This document shows positions 8,822-16,616 of a DNA stretch of 64,000 nucleotides, in pieces; position 1 is the stretch's first letter; the number at the start of each line of letters is the position of its first letter. The DNA lies in the NCBI RefSeq assembly GCF_016937655.1, contig NZ_JAFHKL010000003.1, forward strand, positions 1-64,000. Direction: 5' to 3'. Both the position numbers and the translations under genes were made by a program. The notes under the pieces were generated by a model that searched no databases, was not told the origin of the DNA, and saw nothing but the letters and a program-made list of their open reading frames with translations. The DNA comes from Chromobacterium alkanivorans. GTDB lineage: Bacteria > Pseudomonadota > Gammaproteobacteria > Burkholderiales > Chromobacteriaceae.

Positions 8822-10414
8822 ATGCGTATCGCGCTCGCCCAGTTCAACCCCGTCGTCGGCGACATCGCCGGCAACACCCGCAAAATCCTCGACCTCGCCC
8901 ACGCCGCCATCGCCCAGGGCGCGGACGTGCTGGTTACGCCGGAGCTGGCCTTGACCGGCTACAGCCCGGAAGACCTGCTGCTGCGCGACAGTTTCTACCG
9001 CGCTTGCAGCCAGGCGCTGGACGAGTTGCTGGAGCTGGACGGCATCACCCTGGTGGTGGGACACCCGGCCCGGATGGGCGCGGAGCGCTTCAACGCCGCC
9101 ACCGTGCTGCGCGACGGCAACCGGCTGGGCCAGTATCACAAGATGCTGCTGCCCAACGATGAAGTCTTCGACGAATGCCGCTACTTCACCCCCGGCGCCG
9201 CGCCCCTGGTGTTCCAGCAGGGCGACGCCAAGGTGGGCGTGCTGATCTGCGAAGACGTGTGGTCGGTCGACCCGGCCGCCGAGGCCGCCGACGCCGGCGC
9301 CGACGTGGTGGTGGTGCTCAACGCCTCGCCCTTCCATCGCAACAAGATTGAAACCCGCCACGACGTGGTGCGCTTCCGCGCCGAGGAAACCGGCCTGCCC
9401 TTCGCCTACGTCAACCTGACCGGCGGCCAGGACGAACTGGTGTTCGACGGCGCCTCCTTCGCCGTCAACCGCGCCGGCGAGGTGGTGGCCCAGGCCGCCG
9501 CCTACGACGACGAACTGCTCATCGTCGACTTCGACGGCGGCGACCTGCTGCCCGGCGCCAAGGCCGCGCTGCCCGGCCCGCTGGAAAGCGTCTACCGCAC
9601 GCTGGTGACCGGCGTGCGCGACTACATCGGCAAGAACGGCTTCCCCGGCGCGCTGCTGGGCCTGTCCGGCGGCATAGACTCCGCGCTGACGCTGGCGGTG
9701 GCGGTGGACGCGCTGGGCGCGGACAAGGTGCATGCAGTGATGATGCCCTCGCGCTACACCGCGGACATCTCGGTGACCGATTCCCGCGACATGGTGGCCC
9801 GCCTGGGCGTGAAGTACGAGGAAATCGAAATCTGGCCGATGTACGAAAGCTTCGTCCAGGCGCTGGCGCCCAGCTTCGCCGGCCTGGCCGAGGACACCAC
9901 CGAGGAAAACCTGCAGGCGCGCATCCGCGGCACCCTGCTGATGGCGCTGTCCAACAAGAGCGGCAAGCTGGTGCTCACCACCGGCAACAAATCGGAAATG
10001 ACCACCGGCTACTGCACCCTGTACGGCGACATGGCCGGCGGCTTCGCCGTGCTCAAGGACGTGGCCAAGACCCTGGTGTTCGAACTGTGCCGCTGGCGCA
10101 ATCTGCAAGGCGAGATCATCCCGGAGCGCATCATCACCCGGCCGCCGTCGGCGGAATTGCGTCCGGACCAGACCGATCAGGACAGCCTGCCGCCTTACGA
10201 GGTGCTGGACGCCATCATGGCGCGCTACGTGGAGGAAAACCTGTCCGCCGACGCCATCATCGCCGAAGGCTACGCCGAGGCCGACGTGCGCCGCGTGGTG
10301 CGGCTGCTGAAGGTCAACGAGTACAAGCGCCGCCAGGCGCCGGTGGGCCCGCGCGTCACCCATCGCGGCTTCGGCAAGGACTGGCGCTACCCGATCACCA
10401 ATAAATTCAGCTGA
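8822..10414 (+). CDS. nadE: Glutamine-dependent NAD+ synthetase
   Basis: This 530-aa two-domain enzyme makes NAD+ from deamido-NAD+, ATP and glutamine-derived ammonia. The N-terminal nitrilase-type glutaminase domain (about residues 1-255) shows the triad Glu41 (TPELALTGY), Lys107 (QYHKMLLP) and Cys143 (LICEDVW). The C-terminal synthetase domain has the ATP PP-loop LSGGIDSA near residue 281 and the LTTGNKSEMTTGY stretch. The length fits the glutamine-using type rather than the short ammonia-only type. The ATG at 8822 has only a weak upstream AAG as ribosome binding site. Confidence 0.97.
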   Translation: MRIALAQFNPVVGDIAGNTRKILDLAHAAIAQGADVLVTPELALTGYSPEDLLLRDSFYRACSQALDELLELDGITLVVGHPARMGAERFNAATVLRDGNRLGQYHKMLLPNDEVFDECRYFTPGAAPLVFQQGDAKVGVLICEDVWSVDPAAEAADAGADVVVVLNASPFHRNKIETRHDVVRFRAEETGLPFAYVNLTGGQDELVFDGASFAVNRAGEVVAQAAAYDDELLIVDFDGGDLLPGAKAALPGPLESVYRTLVTGVRDYIGKNGFPGALLGLSGGIDSALTLAVAVDALGADKVHAVMMPSRYTADISVTDSRDMVARLGVKYEEIEIWPMYESFVQALAPSFAGLAEDTTEENLQARIRGTLLMALSNKSGKLVLTTGNKSEMTTGYCTLYGDMAGGFAVLKDVAKTLVFELCRWRNLQGEIIPERIITRPPSAELRPDQTDQDSLPPYEVLDAIMARYVEENLSADAIIAEGYAEADVRRVVRLLKVNEYKRRQAPVGPRVTHRGFGKDWRYPITNKFS

Positions 10415-10540
10415 TCCCCCGCCGGGGCCGCCTCGCGCCGGCCCCCGCATGACATAGGCGATGCCGAATGCGTTAAACTGTTCGGCTCGCGCCGAACCGC
10501 ACCTTCCCGTCCGGCGCAGAATCTCGCTCAAGGAAACACC

Positions 10541-11656
10541 ATGCGTCTGAAAAAACTGGGACTGTGCGCCGCGTTGTGCGGCGTCGCGCTGCTGACCGGC
10601 TGCGTCGCGCCCCTCGCCAACAAGAGCGCCGATCAGGCCGTCCGCAAGATCATGCTGCAAAACTGGAACAGCAAGGGCTACAACATCGACGCCGACATCG
10701 GCTTCGACGAGTTGAGCGTCGCCGACGTCGACAAGGCCAAGGAAGACGGCGGCAAGCTGGAACAGGCCGCCGCCTCCGCCGCCGACCAGATCGCCCGCAG
10801 CATGCGCCTCAACGTCAAGGCCGCGCTGGACGTGCCGGGCGGCAAGCTGGAGCTGATCCCGGCGCTGCGCCTGGAACGCCGCAACCTGCTGACCAGCGTG
10901 CAGCTGCCGCTGCAATTCCACGCCAAGGACCTGTCCTTGCTGGTGGACCCGTCCGCCGCCTACCTGTTCGTGCCGGAAATGCAGGCCTACGAGGGCAAGT
11001 TCCTGCGCGTGCGGCTGCCGCAGCGCGTGGCCGACAACTTCCCGCTCCAGGCCATGTACCAGGCGATGCCTAAACTGCTGGACGAAGCCTACGCCAAGGT
11101 GGACAAACAGGCGTTCAGCTTCCAGCCGCTGGACCCGCGCGCCGCGGAACTGGGCGCGCGCTACCGGCTGCGCATCGCCATGAGCCGCGCCCAGGAAAAC
11201 CAGCTGGCCTCCCACATCATCGCCGGCCTGATCCAGGTGGCGCGCCAGGAAGCCGCGCGCAAGCCGCAGATCAAGCCCGGCCCGCTGGGCAGCGAAAGCC
11301 TGCTGCAACTGGTCGACAGCCTGATCAAGGCCTCCGACGACACCCCGCTGAACAGCAACACCGTCAGCGATCTCTACGTCAGCCGCGGCGGCGACCTGCT
11401 GGCCATCCGCCAGACCATACGCTTCGACAGCCCGCGCTTCCGCGGCCAGGCCCACGCCGACATCCGCTACAGCAACCTCGGCAAGCCGGTGTTCGCCTTC
11501 CAGCCCACCGAGGCGGACATCCTGGACCTGGAGCGCCTGGACAAGCCGGAATGGCTGAAATCGCTGGGCCTGGCGCTGCGCGTGCTGAGCCAGCCGCCGG
11601 CAGCCGACGACGAAGGCGCGGCCGCAGCCGCTCCGGACGCCTCCGCCGCGCAATAA
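10541..11656 (+). CDS. Conserved lipoprotein of unknown function
   Basis: The 371-aa protein starts MRLKKLGLCAALCGVALL and has the lipobox LTGC, so it should be a lipoprotein; the residue after Cys is Val, not Asp, so outer-membrane sorting is expected. The body is alternating beta and helix without membrane segments and ends in an Ala/Asp-rich tail. I recognise no catalytic motif. It follows AAGGAAACACC. Lying between nadE and lolA, it may share transcription with lolA (112-bp gap), but no functional link is proven. Confidence 0.85.
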   Translation: MRLKKLGLCAALCGVALLTGCVAPLANKSADQAVRKIMLQNWNSKGYNIDADIGFDELSVADVDKAKEDGGKLEQAAASAADQIARSMRLNVKAALDVPGGKLELIPALRLERRNLLTSVQLPLQFHAKDLSLLVDPSAAYLFVPEMQAYEGKFLRVRLPQRVADNFPLQAMYQAMPKLLDEAYAKVDKQAFSFQPLDPRAAELGARYRLRIAMSRAQENQLASHIIAGLIQVARQEAARKPQIKPGPLGSESLLQLVDSLIKASDDTPLNSNTVSDLYVSRGGDLLAIRQTIRFDSPRFRGQAHADIRYSNLGKPVFAFQPTEADILDLERLDKPEWLKSLGLALRVLSQPPAADDEGAAAAAPDASAAQ

Positions 11657-11768
11657 TCGCTAACACATAGGCGCCGCCGCCGCCACCGCGCCCGGAAACC
11701 ACGGCCGGCGGCGGCGGTCTCACCTGCTTTGCGGCGGCAGCGCGCCGCGCGCCAAGGACTTGAACCGC

Positions 11769-12392
11769 ATGAAGATGAAAACACTGATTTCCGCCTCTTT
11801 CGCCGTCGCCGCGCTGGCGCTGCCGGCCGCCGCCAGCGCCGACGCCGTCGCCCAGCTCAAGGCCTTCGTCGCCGGCAACAAAACCCTGAGCGCCGACTTC
11901 AAGCAAGTGGTCAGCAACAAGAACAAGCGCGAGGAGGCCAGCGGCCGGCTGGAAATCGCCCGTCCCGGCAAATTCCGCTGGGAGTACAACAAGCCCTATG
12001 AACAATTGATCGTCGGCGACGGCAAGACGCTGTGGGTCTACGACAAGGACCTGGCGCAAGTCACCCGCAAGGCGCAGGGCGCGGCGCTGGGCTCCAGCCC
12101 GGCCGCGCTGCTGGCCGGCAACAACGCCATCGAACAGAACTATCAATTGAAGGAAGCCGGCAAGAGCGGCGAGGTGGAATGGCTGTCCGCCAGCCCCAAG
12201 CAGGCCGACAACAGCTTCAGCGCCATCCGCATGGGCTTCAAGGCCAATATGCTGGTGGAAATGGAATTGACCGACAGCTTCGGCAACCACACCAAGGTCA
12301 GCTTCAGCGCGCCGCAGCGGAACCCGCCGCTTCCCGCCTCCCGCTTCTCCTTCGTGCCGCCCAAAGGCGTGGACGTGGTCAGCGGCGACTGA
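11769..12392 (+). CDS. lolA: Outer-membrane lipoprotein carrier protein LolA
   Basis: LolA carries lipoproteins through the periplasm from LolCDE to LolB. The 207-aa product has a signal peptide (MKMKTLISASFAVAALAL to AAASA) and the family marks TLSADFKQVV, ARPGKFRWEYNKPYEQLIV and DGKTLWVYDKDLAQV. The C-terminal part includes DSFGNHTKVSFS and the final FVPPKGVDVV. I prefer the ATG at 11769, ten bases after AAGGA, over the TTG at 11760, which is too close to that site. The ATG at 11775 is a further option. A separate LolA-like protein is encoded at 60194-60964. Confidence 0.95.
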   Translation: MKMKTLISASFAVAALALPAAASADAVAQLKAFVAGNKTLSADFKQVVSNKNKREEASGRLEIARPGKFRWEYNKPYEQLIVGDGKTLWVYDKDLAQVTRKAQGAALGSSPAALLAGNNAIEQNYQLKEAGKSGEVEWLSASPKQADNSFSAIRMGFKANMLVEMELTDSFGNHTKVSFSAPQRNPPLPASRFSFVPPKGVDVVSGD

Positions 12393-12487
12393 AACCGCGC
12401 CCACTTTCTTCCAGCCGCCTCCGGGCGGCTTTTCTTTTGCCCCGTGCCAAAAACGCCACAGCCCAGCTCCTTTCCCATGAGGGCGGC

Positions 12488-12524
12488 TTGACTTTCTTAT
12501 ATCGAAAAACATATCTTAAGATAT
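12488..12524 (+). promoter_or_regulatory. padR promoter with overlapping palindromic operator
   Basis: TTGACT at 12488-12493 resembles a -35 box. A perfect 14-bp palindrome ATATCTTAAGATAT (12511-12524) sits where the -10 should be, so a dimeric regulator bound there would block RNA polymerase. The most likely binder is the PadR protein encoded 22 bp downstream, which would make it autoregulated. Only one full palindrome is present here, and none precedes the downstream reductase gene. Confidence 0.65.
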
Positions 12525-12545
12525 ACTTTCTTCAGGAGAGCCGCC

Positions 12546-13205
12546 ATGCCTCACCGTCTCGACACCCTGCTCCGCCGCCTGGGCGGACGCCACGCGCATC
12601 ATCGCCTCCACGCGATGGCCCGGCACGGCCACGGCGGCGGCCATGGCCGCCACGGAGGATTCGGCGGCTTCGGCGGCGGCGACGACGAGAGCATGACCCG
12701 CGGCCGCAAATTCAGCTCCGACGAATTGCAGCTGCTGTTGCTGGCCCTGCTGGAAGAGCGGCCCAGCCACGGCTACGAATTGATCAAGGCGCTGCAAAGC
12801 CGCAGCAACGGCTTTTACAGCCCCAGCCCCGGCATGGTCTACCCGGCCTTGACCTATTTGGAGGAACTGGCCCACGTCACCGTGAGCCAGGAAGGCAACC
12901 GCAAATGCTACGCGCTGGCGGAAGCCGGCCGCGTCTATCTGGAGCAAAACCGCGAGCAGGTGGAATGGATGATGGCGCGGCTGCAGCACATCGCGCGCAA
13001 GATGAACTCGATCCGCCGCGCGCTGACCGGAGAAATGCCGCCGCCGGACGACGCCGCCGGCAGCTGGATTCCGGAACTGACCCGGGCCCGCGGCGAACTG
13101 AAGCAAGCGCTGATGCGAACCGCCAACGTCGACGAGGACGAACAGCGCCGCATCGCCGCCATACTACAACAGGCCTGTGCGCAAATTCTGGGCGACACCG
13201 GCTAA
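12546..13205 (+). CDS. PadR-family regulator with His-rich N-terminus (YqjI/NfeR-like)
   Basis: The 219-aa protein has nine His in its first 36 residues (H3, 16, 18, 19, 22, 27, 29, 33, 36), interleaved with Gly, then a PadR winged helix from about residue 57 (LQLLLLALLEERPSHGYELI) and a helical C-terminal dimer part. In E. coli the nickel-responsive YqjI has the same plan and represses the ferric reductase gene yqjH. Here the next gene on the same strand is a YqjH-type reductase, which supports a metal-sensing role by context. The ATG follows CAGGAGAGCCGCC. Metal identity is inference. Confidence 0.88.
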   Translation: MPHRLDTLLRRLGGRHAHHRLHAMARHGHGGGHGRHGGFGGFGGGDDESMTRGRKFSSDELQLLLLALLEERPSHGYELIKALQSRSNGFYSPSPGMVYPALTYLEELAHVTVSQEGNRKCYALAEAGRVYLEQNREQVEWMMARLQHIARKMNSIRRALTGEMPPPDDAAGSWIPELTRARGELKQALMRTANVDEDEQRRIAAILQQACAQILGDTG

Positions 13206-13215
13206 GACCCGCTAA

Positions 13216-13355
13216 GAACCTGTTTACGATCTGCTGCGCTGCGGCGATACGGCGTTAAAAACCGCTTCGAAATGCTCATGTACCACTCGTACATTCCGCT
13301 TTCTCAGCCGTTTTCGCCTTGTCTCGCTCTTGCTCGCAAGATCGTAAACAGGTTC
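13216..13355. repeat. Family F1 inverted-repeat element, intact, reverse orientation
   Basis: This 140-bp element has perfect 17-bp terminal inverted repeats (GAACCTGTTTACGATCT) and is flanked by TAA on both sides (13213-13215 and 13356-13358). Inside are the palindrome TGTAC-CACTC-GTACA and the conserved blocks AATGCTCA and CGCCTTGTCTCGCTC. It starts ten bases after the padR stop codon and separates padR from the reductase gene. No protein is encoded. Confidence 0.88.
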
Positions 13356-13409
13356 TAAGAACGATTTACGCCCCAAGCGCCCAGCCACGACTTCAACACA
13401 GGACTCCCT

Positions 13410-14219
13410 ATGACCACACCCGAACTGACCGTGCAGCGCCTGCGCCACCCGCTGCGCTTCCGCCTGCTGCAAGTGCGCGCCATCCGCTCGCTCGGCCCCA
13501 AGTTGATCCGCGTCACCCTGGGCGGCGAAGAACTGGCCGGCTTCGCCACCGCCTCCTTCGACGACCACCTCAAAGTGTTCTTCCCCGAGCATCCGGACGC
13601 CAAGCCCGCGCTGCCGGCGCTGGTGGACGAAACCCTGATTTATCCGGAAGGCCAGCCGCGCCCAACCGCGCGCGACTACACCCCCTGCCGCTTCGACCCG
13701 GAACGGCTGGAGCTGGACCTGGAATTCGTGCTGCACGAGGCCGGCCCCGCCACCAGCTGGGCGGCCCAGGCCAAGCCCGGCCAATACCTGGGCATAGGCG
13801 GCCCGCGCGGCTCCTTGGTCATTCCGGCGGCTTTCGACTGGCATCTGCTGATCGGCGACGAATCCGCCTTGCCCGCCATCCGCCGCCGCCTGGCCGAACT
13901 GCCGCCCGCCGCCAAGGTCATCGCCCTGCTGCAAACCAGCGAGGCGGACCAGCGCTGCGAACTGCCCGAGCATCCCAACGCCGACGTCCGCTGGGTGCAC
14001 CAGAACGCCGACGCCGCGGAGCCGGCGCTGCTCGCCGCGCTCAAGCCGCTGACGCTGCCGGCGGGCGAAGGCTTTGTCTGGGCCGCCGGCGAATACCACG
14101 CCATCCGCGCGGTGCGCCAACACCTGCGCGAGGAACGCGGCATAGACAAGAGCCGCATCCGCGCCGCCAGCTACTGGCGCGAGGGCAAGGCCGCCAGCCA
14201 CGAAACCCTGGAAGACTAA
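13410..14219 (+). CDS. Siderophore-interacting protein / NADPH-dependent ferric reductase (YqjH-like)
   Basis: The 269-aa protein belongs to the SIP family (FAD-binding 9 plus SIP C-terminal domain) that reduces ferric siderophores in the cytoplasm. Visible marks are the FAD strand PKLIRVTLGGEELAGF, ARDYTPCRFDPERLELDLEF, the FAD/phosphate segment PGQYLGIGGPRGSLV, and the C-terminal FVWAAGEYHAIRAVRQHL with YWREGKA at the end. It lies downstream of the His-rich PadR gene, with an F1 element between them. AGGACTCCCT precedes the ATG. Iron or nickel control through PadR is the likely regulation. Confidence 0.93.
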   Translation: MTTPELTVQRLRHPLRFRLLQVRAIRSLGPKLIRVTLGGEELAGFATASFDDHLKVFFPEHPDAKPALPALVDETLIYPEGQPRPTARDYTPCRFDPERLELDLEFVLHEAGPATSWAAQAKPGQYLGIGGPRGSLVIPAAFDWHLLIGDESALPAIRRRLAELPPAAKVIALLQTSEADQRCELPEHPNADVRWVHQNADAAEPALLAALKPLTLPAGEGFVWAAGEYHAIRAVRQHLREERGIDKSRIRAASYWREGKAASHETLED

Positions 14220-14223
14220 AACG

Positions 14224-14249
14224 ACAAAGCCCCCGCCAGGGGGCTTTGT
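14224..14249. terminator. Bidirectional terminator between the reductase and lectin genes
   Basis: The inverted repeat ACAAAGCCCCC/GGGGGCTTTGT with a 4-base loop lies between two convergent genes. T-rich ends on both sides allow it to serve the reductase gene on the plus strand and the lectin gene on the minus strand. Confidence 0.88.
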
Positions 14250-14267
14250 TCATCCGTCAGGCGAGCC

Positions 14268-14612
14268 TTAACCCAGCGGCCAGTTCAATACCACGATCGA
14301 ATCGTTGTAATCCTGATCCGCGCCGTCTTCCGCGCCCACCAAGGCCAGGTTCAGGCGATTGGCCAGCACCACCTGGCTGGACACAAGATCCGACTGCTTG
14401 CCGTTGACCGTCACCGCGATCCGCACCGCGCCGGAGCCGGAATTGATCACCCGGGTGCCCAGGTTGCGGTCGTCCACGCCGCTGCCGCTGAAAGTGGCGC
14501 GCGGCTCATTGTCCACGTACACGGTGATGTTTTGCTGGTAAGCCGCGTTGGTCAACGCGGTGACGCCGAAGTTGATGCGCGGGGGAAGAGTGAATACGCC
14601 TTGCTGAGCCAT
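14268..14612 (-). CDS. Calcium-dependent PA-IIL/CV-IIL-type lectin
   Basis: The 114-aa protein is a close relative of the bacterial LecB/PA-IIL and Chromobacterium CV-IIL lectins, which form tetramers and bind fucose or mannose through two calcium ions. Family marks are MAQQGVFTLPPRINFGVT, the calcium loop EDGADQDYNDS and the C-terminal NWPLG whose last Gly carboxylate binds metal. Without Met1, residues 21-24 read Asn-Ala-Ala-Tyr; 22-24 form the sugar-specificity loop. There is no signal peptide, as usual in this family. The start at 14612 follows AGGAGAACGATC. Confidence 0.95.
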   Translation of the reverse strand: MAQQGVFTLPPRINFGVTALTNAAYQQNITVYVDNEPRATFSGSGVDDRNLGTRVINSGSGAVRIAVTVNGKQSDLVSSQVVLANRLNLALVGAEDGADQDYNDSIVVLNWPLG

Positions 14613-14794
14613 GATCGTTCTCCTGTAAGGGTTCAAACGCCAAACCTCTCAGGCCGGCCTCCACGCGTCGACGCGCGGAAGGCGGCCACCGTCTCAAGCT
14701 GCCACTGCCTCCATTACCCTAGGCAAGCGCGCCCGCGTATTCACCGGACCCAAAGGCCAGCAAGCCGCCAAGCCGCGGCTGGCAAGGCCCGCAA

Positions 14795-14822
14795 GAAAAA
14801 ACCGCAGCCTGGGCTGCGGTTT
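14795..14822 (-). terminator. Intrinsic terminator after the 5'-nucleotidase gene
   Basis: On the minus strand the stem AACCGCAGCC/GGCTGCGGTT is followed by a T-run. It ends transcription of the ushA-like gene before the lectin gene, so the lectin gene needs its own promoter in 14613-14794. I see no convincing lux-type box there. Confidence 0.85.
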
Positions 14823-14847
14823 GATGCGTCCGAATGAAAAGCCGCGC

Positions 14848-16494
14848 TTAGTTGCGCGTCACCGCGTCTCCGGGCGCGTAGGCGCCGGCGTCTATCGGCG
14901 AATGCGCGGCGATGTGCTCGCGCAGCATCTCGGCGTCGACGAAGCCGGTGTTGACGTAGCCCGGATGCTTGTTCATCAGCGGGTAGCCGTCGCCGCCGGC
15001 GGCGATGAAGCTGTTGATCGCCATCCGATAGGTCTTGGACGGATCAATGGGCTGGCCGCCGATCAGCGCCTGCTGCAGCTGGCCGCCGACGATGCGCAGC
15101 TTGACCCCGGCGAACTGGCCGAAGGCGCCGGCGCCGGGCGTCATCCGCGCGGCGGCTTTCAGATAGTCCAGCGCTTCTTCGCCGTTCAGATCCACGTACG
15201 CCAGGGTGCTGCCGAAGGGGAACACCTTCAGCACGTCGCGGTAGTTGATCGCGCCGGCCGGCAGCGAATCGCGGATGCCGCCGGAATTGCTCACCGCGAA
15301 GTCCGCCTTGACCTTGGCCATCATCACCCGGCCGATGAACACGCCCAGATTGGTGGGCTGGCTGCGCACCACGCCGCGGTCGCCGTCCAGCTTGGCGCTG
15401 GTCCGGCCCACCGGCACGTCCAGCGCCGCCTGGCCCTTGTTCTGATAGCTTTGCAGGAAGTTGCGCAGCTTGCCGTCCTCCTCGATCAGCTGGGTGTACG
15501 GCACTTTCTGCTCCTTGCCGTCCACGCCCTTGACGCTTTTCTTCAGGTTGACCGGCATCAGCTGGTATTTGGAAAGCTTGAGCTTGCCGTTGCGGAACTC
15601 GAAATCGGCGCGGCCCACGTATTTGCCCCACTCGTGCGCCTGCACGATCCAGGCGCCGTTCTGGCGGTCCGGCGCGCAGGGCGCGCCCGGCACATAGGCG
15701 TCGTCGCGCTGGTTTTCCGCCTTCATGCACACCGGGTTCTGGCTGTGGCCGCCCACGATCAGGTCCAGCCCCTTCACCGCGCGCGCCATTTCCACGTCGC
15801 CCGGCGCGTTCACGCCGTGCTGGCCGTCGGTGTAGTGGCCCATATGGGTGGCGGCGATGACGATGTCGGCCTTCTGGCGCAGCTCAGGCACCAGCTTGCC
15901 GGCCTCGGCGATCGGGCTGCGGAACTCGATGCCCTTGACCTGTTCCGGGTTCACCATCTTGGCGGTGTCGTCGGTGGTCAGGCCCAGCACCGCCACCCTC
16001 ACCCCGCCCAGATTGAACATCGCGTAGGGGTCGAACATGCGCTGCCCGTCTTGATAGATATTGGCGGACAACATCGGGAAGTTGATCCACTGGCGCTGCT
16101 TCATCAGCACCGGCACCGGTTTGTCGAACTCGTGGTTGCCCACCGCCATCGCGTCGTAGCCGATGCGGCTCATGCCGCGGAAGTCCGGCTCCGCGTCCTG
16201 CAGATCGGATTCCGGCACCCCGGTGTTGATGTCGCCGCCGGACAGCAACAGCATGTAGCCGCCCGCGGCCTTGACCTCGGCGCGCACCTGGTCCACCAGC
16301 GTTTTCTGCGCGGCCAGCCCGTATTCGCCGTCGCTATTGGGCCAGAAACGGCCGTGGTGGTCGTTGGTGTGCAGGATGGTGATCTTGTAAGTCTTGTCTT
16401 CAACGTAATTGCCCTTGCCCGGCGTGGCGGCGCAGGCGGAGAGCAGGCCGGCGGCCAACAGGGACAGGGCAAGCGGTTTCACGGATAGTTTCAT
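14848..16494 (-). CDS. 5'-nucleotidase / UshA-type metallophosphatase, lipoprotein form
   Basis: The 548-aa product starts MKLSVKPLALSLLAAGLL with lipobox LSAC, so it is probably anchored in the envelope rather than free in the periplasm. The metallophosphatase domain has ILHTNDHHGRFW, LLLSGGDINTG, AVGNHEFDKP and VGGHSQNP, which bind the two metals. The C-terminal 5_nucleotid_C domain carries VSNSGGIRDSLPAGAINYRD and MAINSFIAAGGDGYP. It should hydrolyse extracellular nucleotides and perhaps NAD or UDP-sugars. The start follows AAGGATCAACG; upstream in-frame starts lack a site and would bury the signal peptide. Confidence 0.93.
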   Translation of the reverse strand: MKLSVKPLALSLLAAGLLSACAATPGKGNYVEDKTYKITILHTNDHHGRFWPNSDGEYGLAAQKTLVDQVRAEVKAAGGYMLLLSGGDINTGVPESDLQDAEPDFRGMSRIGYDAMAVGNHEFDKPVPVLMKQRQWINFPMLSANIYQDGQRMFDPYAMFNLGGVRVAVLGLTTDDTAKMVNPEQVKGIEFRSPIAEAGKLVPELRQKADIVIAATHMGHYTDGQHGVNAPGDVEMARAVKGLDLIVGGHSQNPVCMKAENQRDDAYVPGAPCAPDRQNGAWIVQAHEWGKYVGRADFEFRNGKLKLSKYQLMPVNLKKSVKGVDGKEQKVPYTQLIEEDGKLRNFLQSYQNKGQAALDVPVGRTSAKLDGDRGVVRSQPTNLGVFIGRVMMAKVKADFAVSNSGGIRDSLPAGAINYRDVLKVFPFGSTLAYVDLNGEEALDYLKAAARMTPGAGAFGQFAGVKLRIVGGQLQQALIGGQPIDPSKTYRMAINSFIAAGGDGYPLMNKHPGYVNTGFVDAEMLREHIAAHSPIDAGAYAPGDAVTRN

Positions 16495-16616
16495 CGTTGA
16501 TCCTTGGTTCTTATTGGAAGGCGTGCAGGCCGTAAAAATGGCGGACCCAGGGGCCCGCCATTGCTGAAAGTCATGGCCCGGCCGGACGCGCAAAGCTTCC
16601 GGCCGGGCGCTCGAGC

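Noticed and set aside
14613-14794. A possible quorum-sensing (lux-type) box before the lectin gene
   Set aside because: No palindrome of CTG-N-CC...GG-N-CAG type is present in this stretch.
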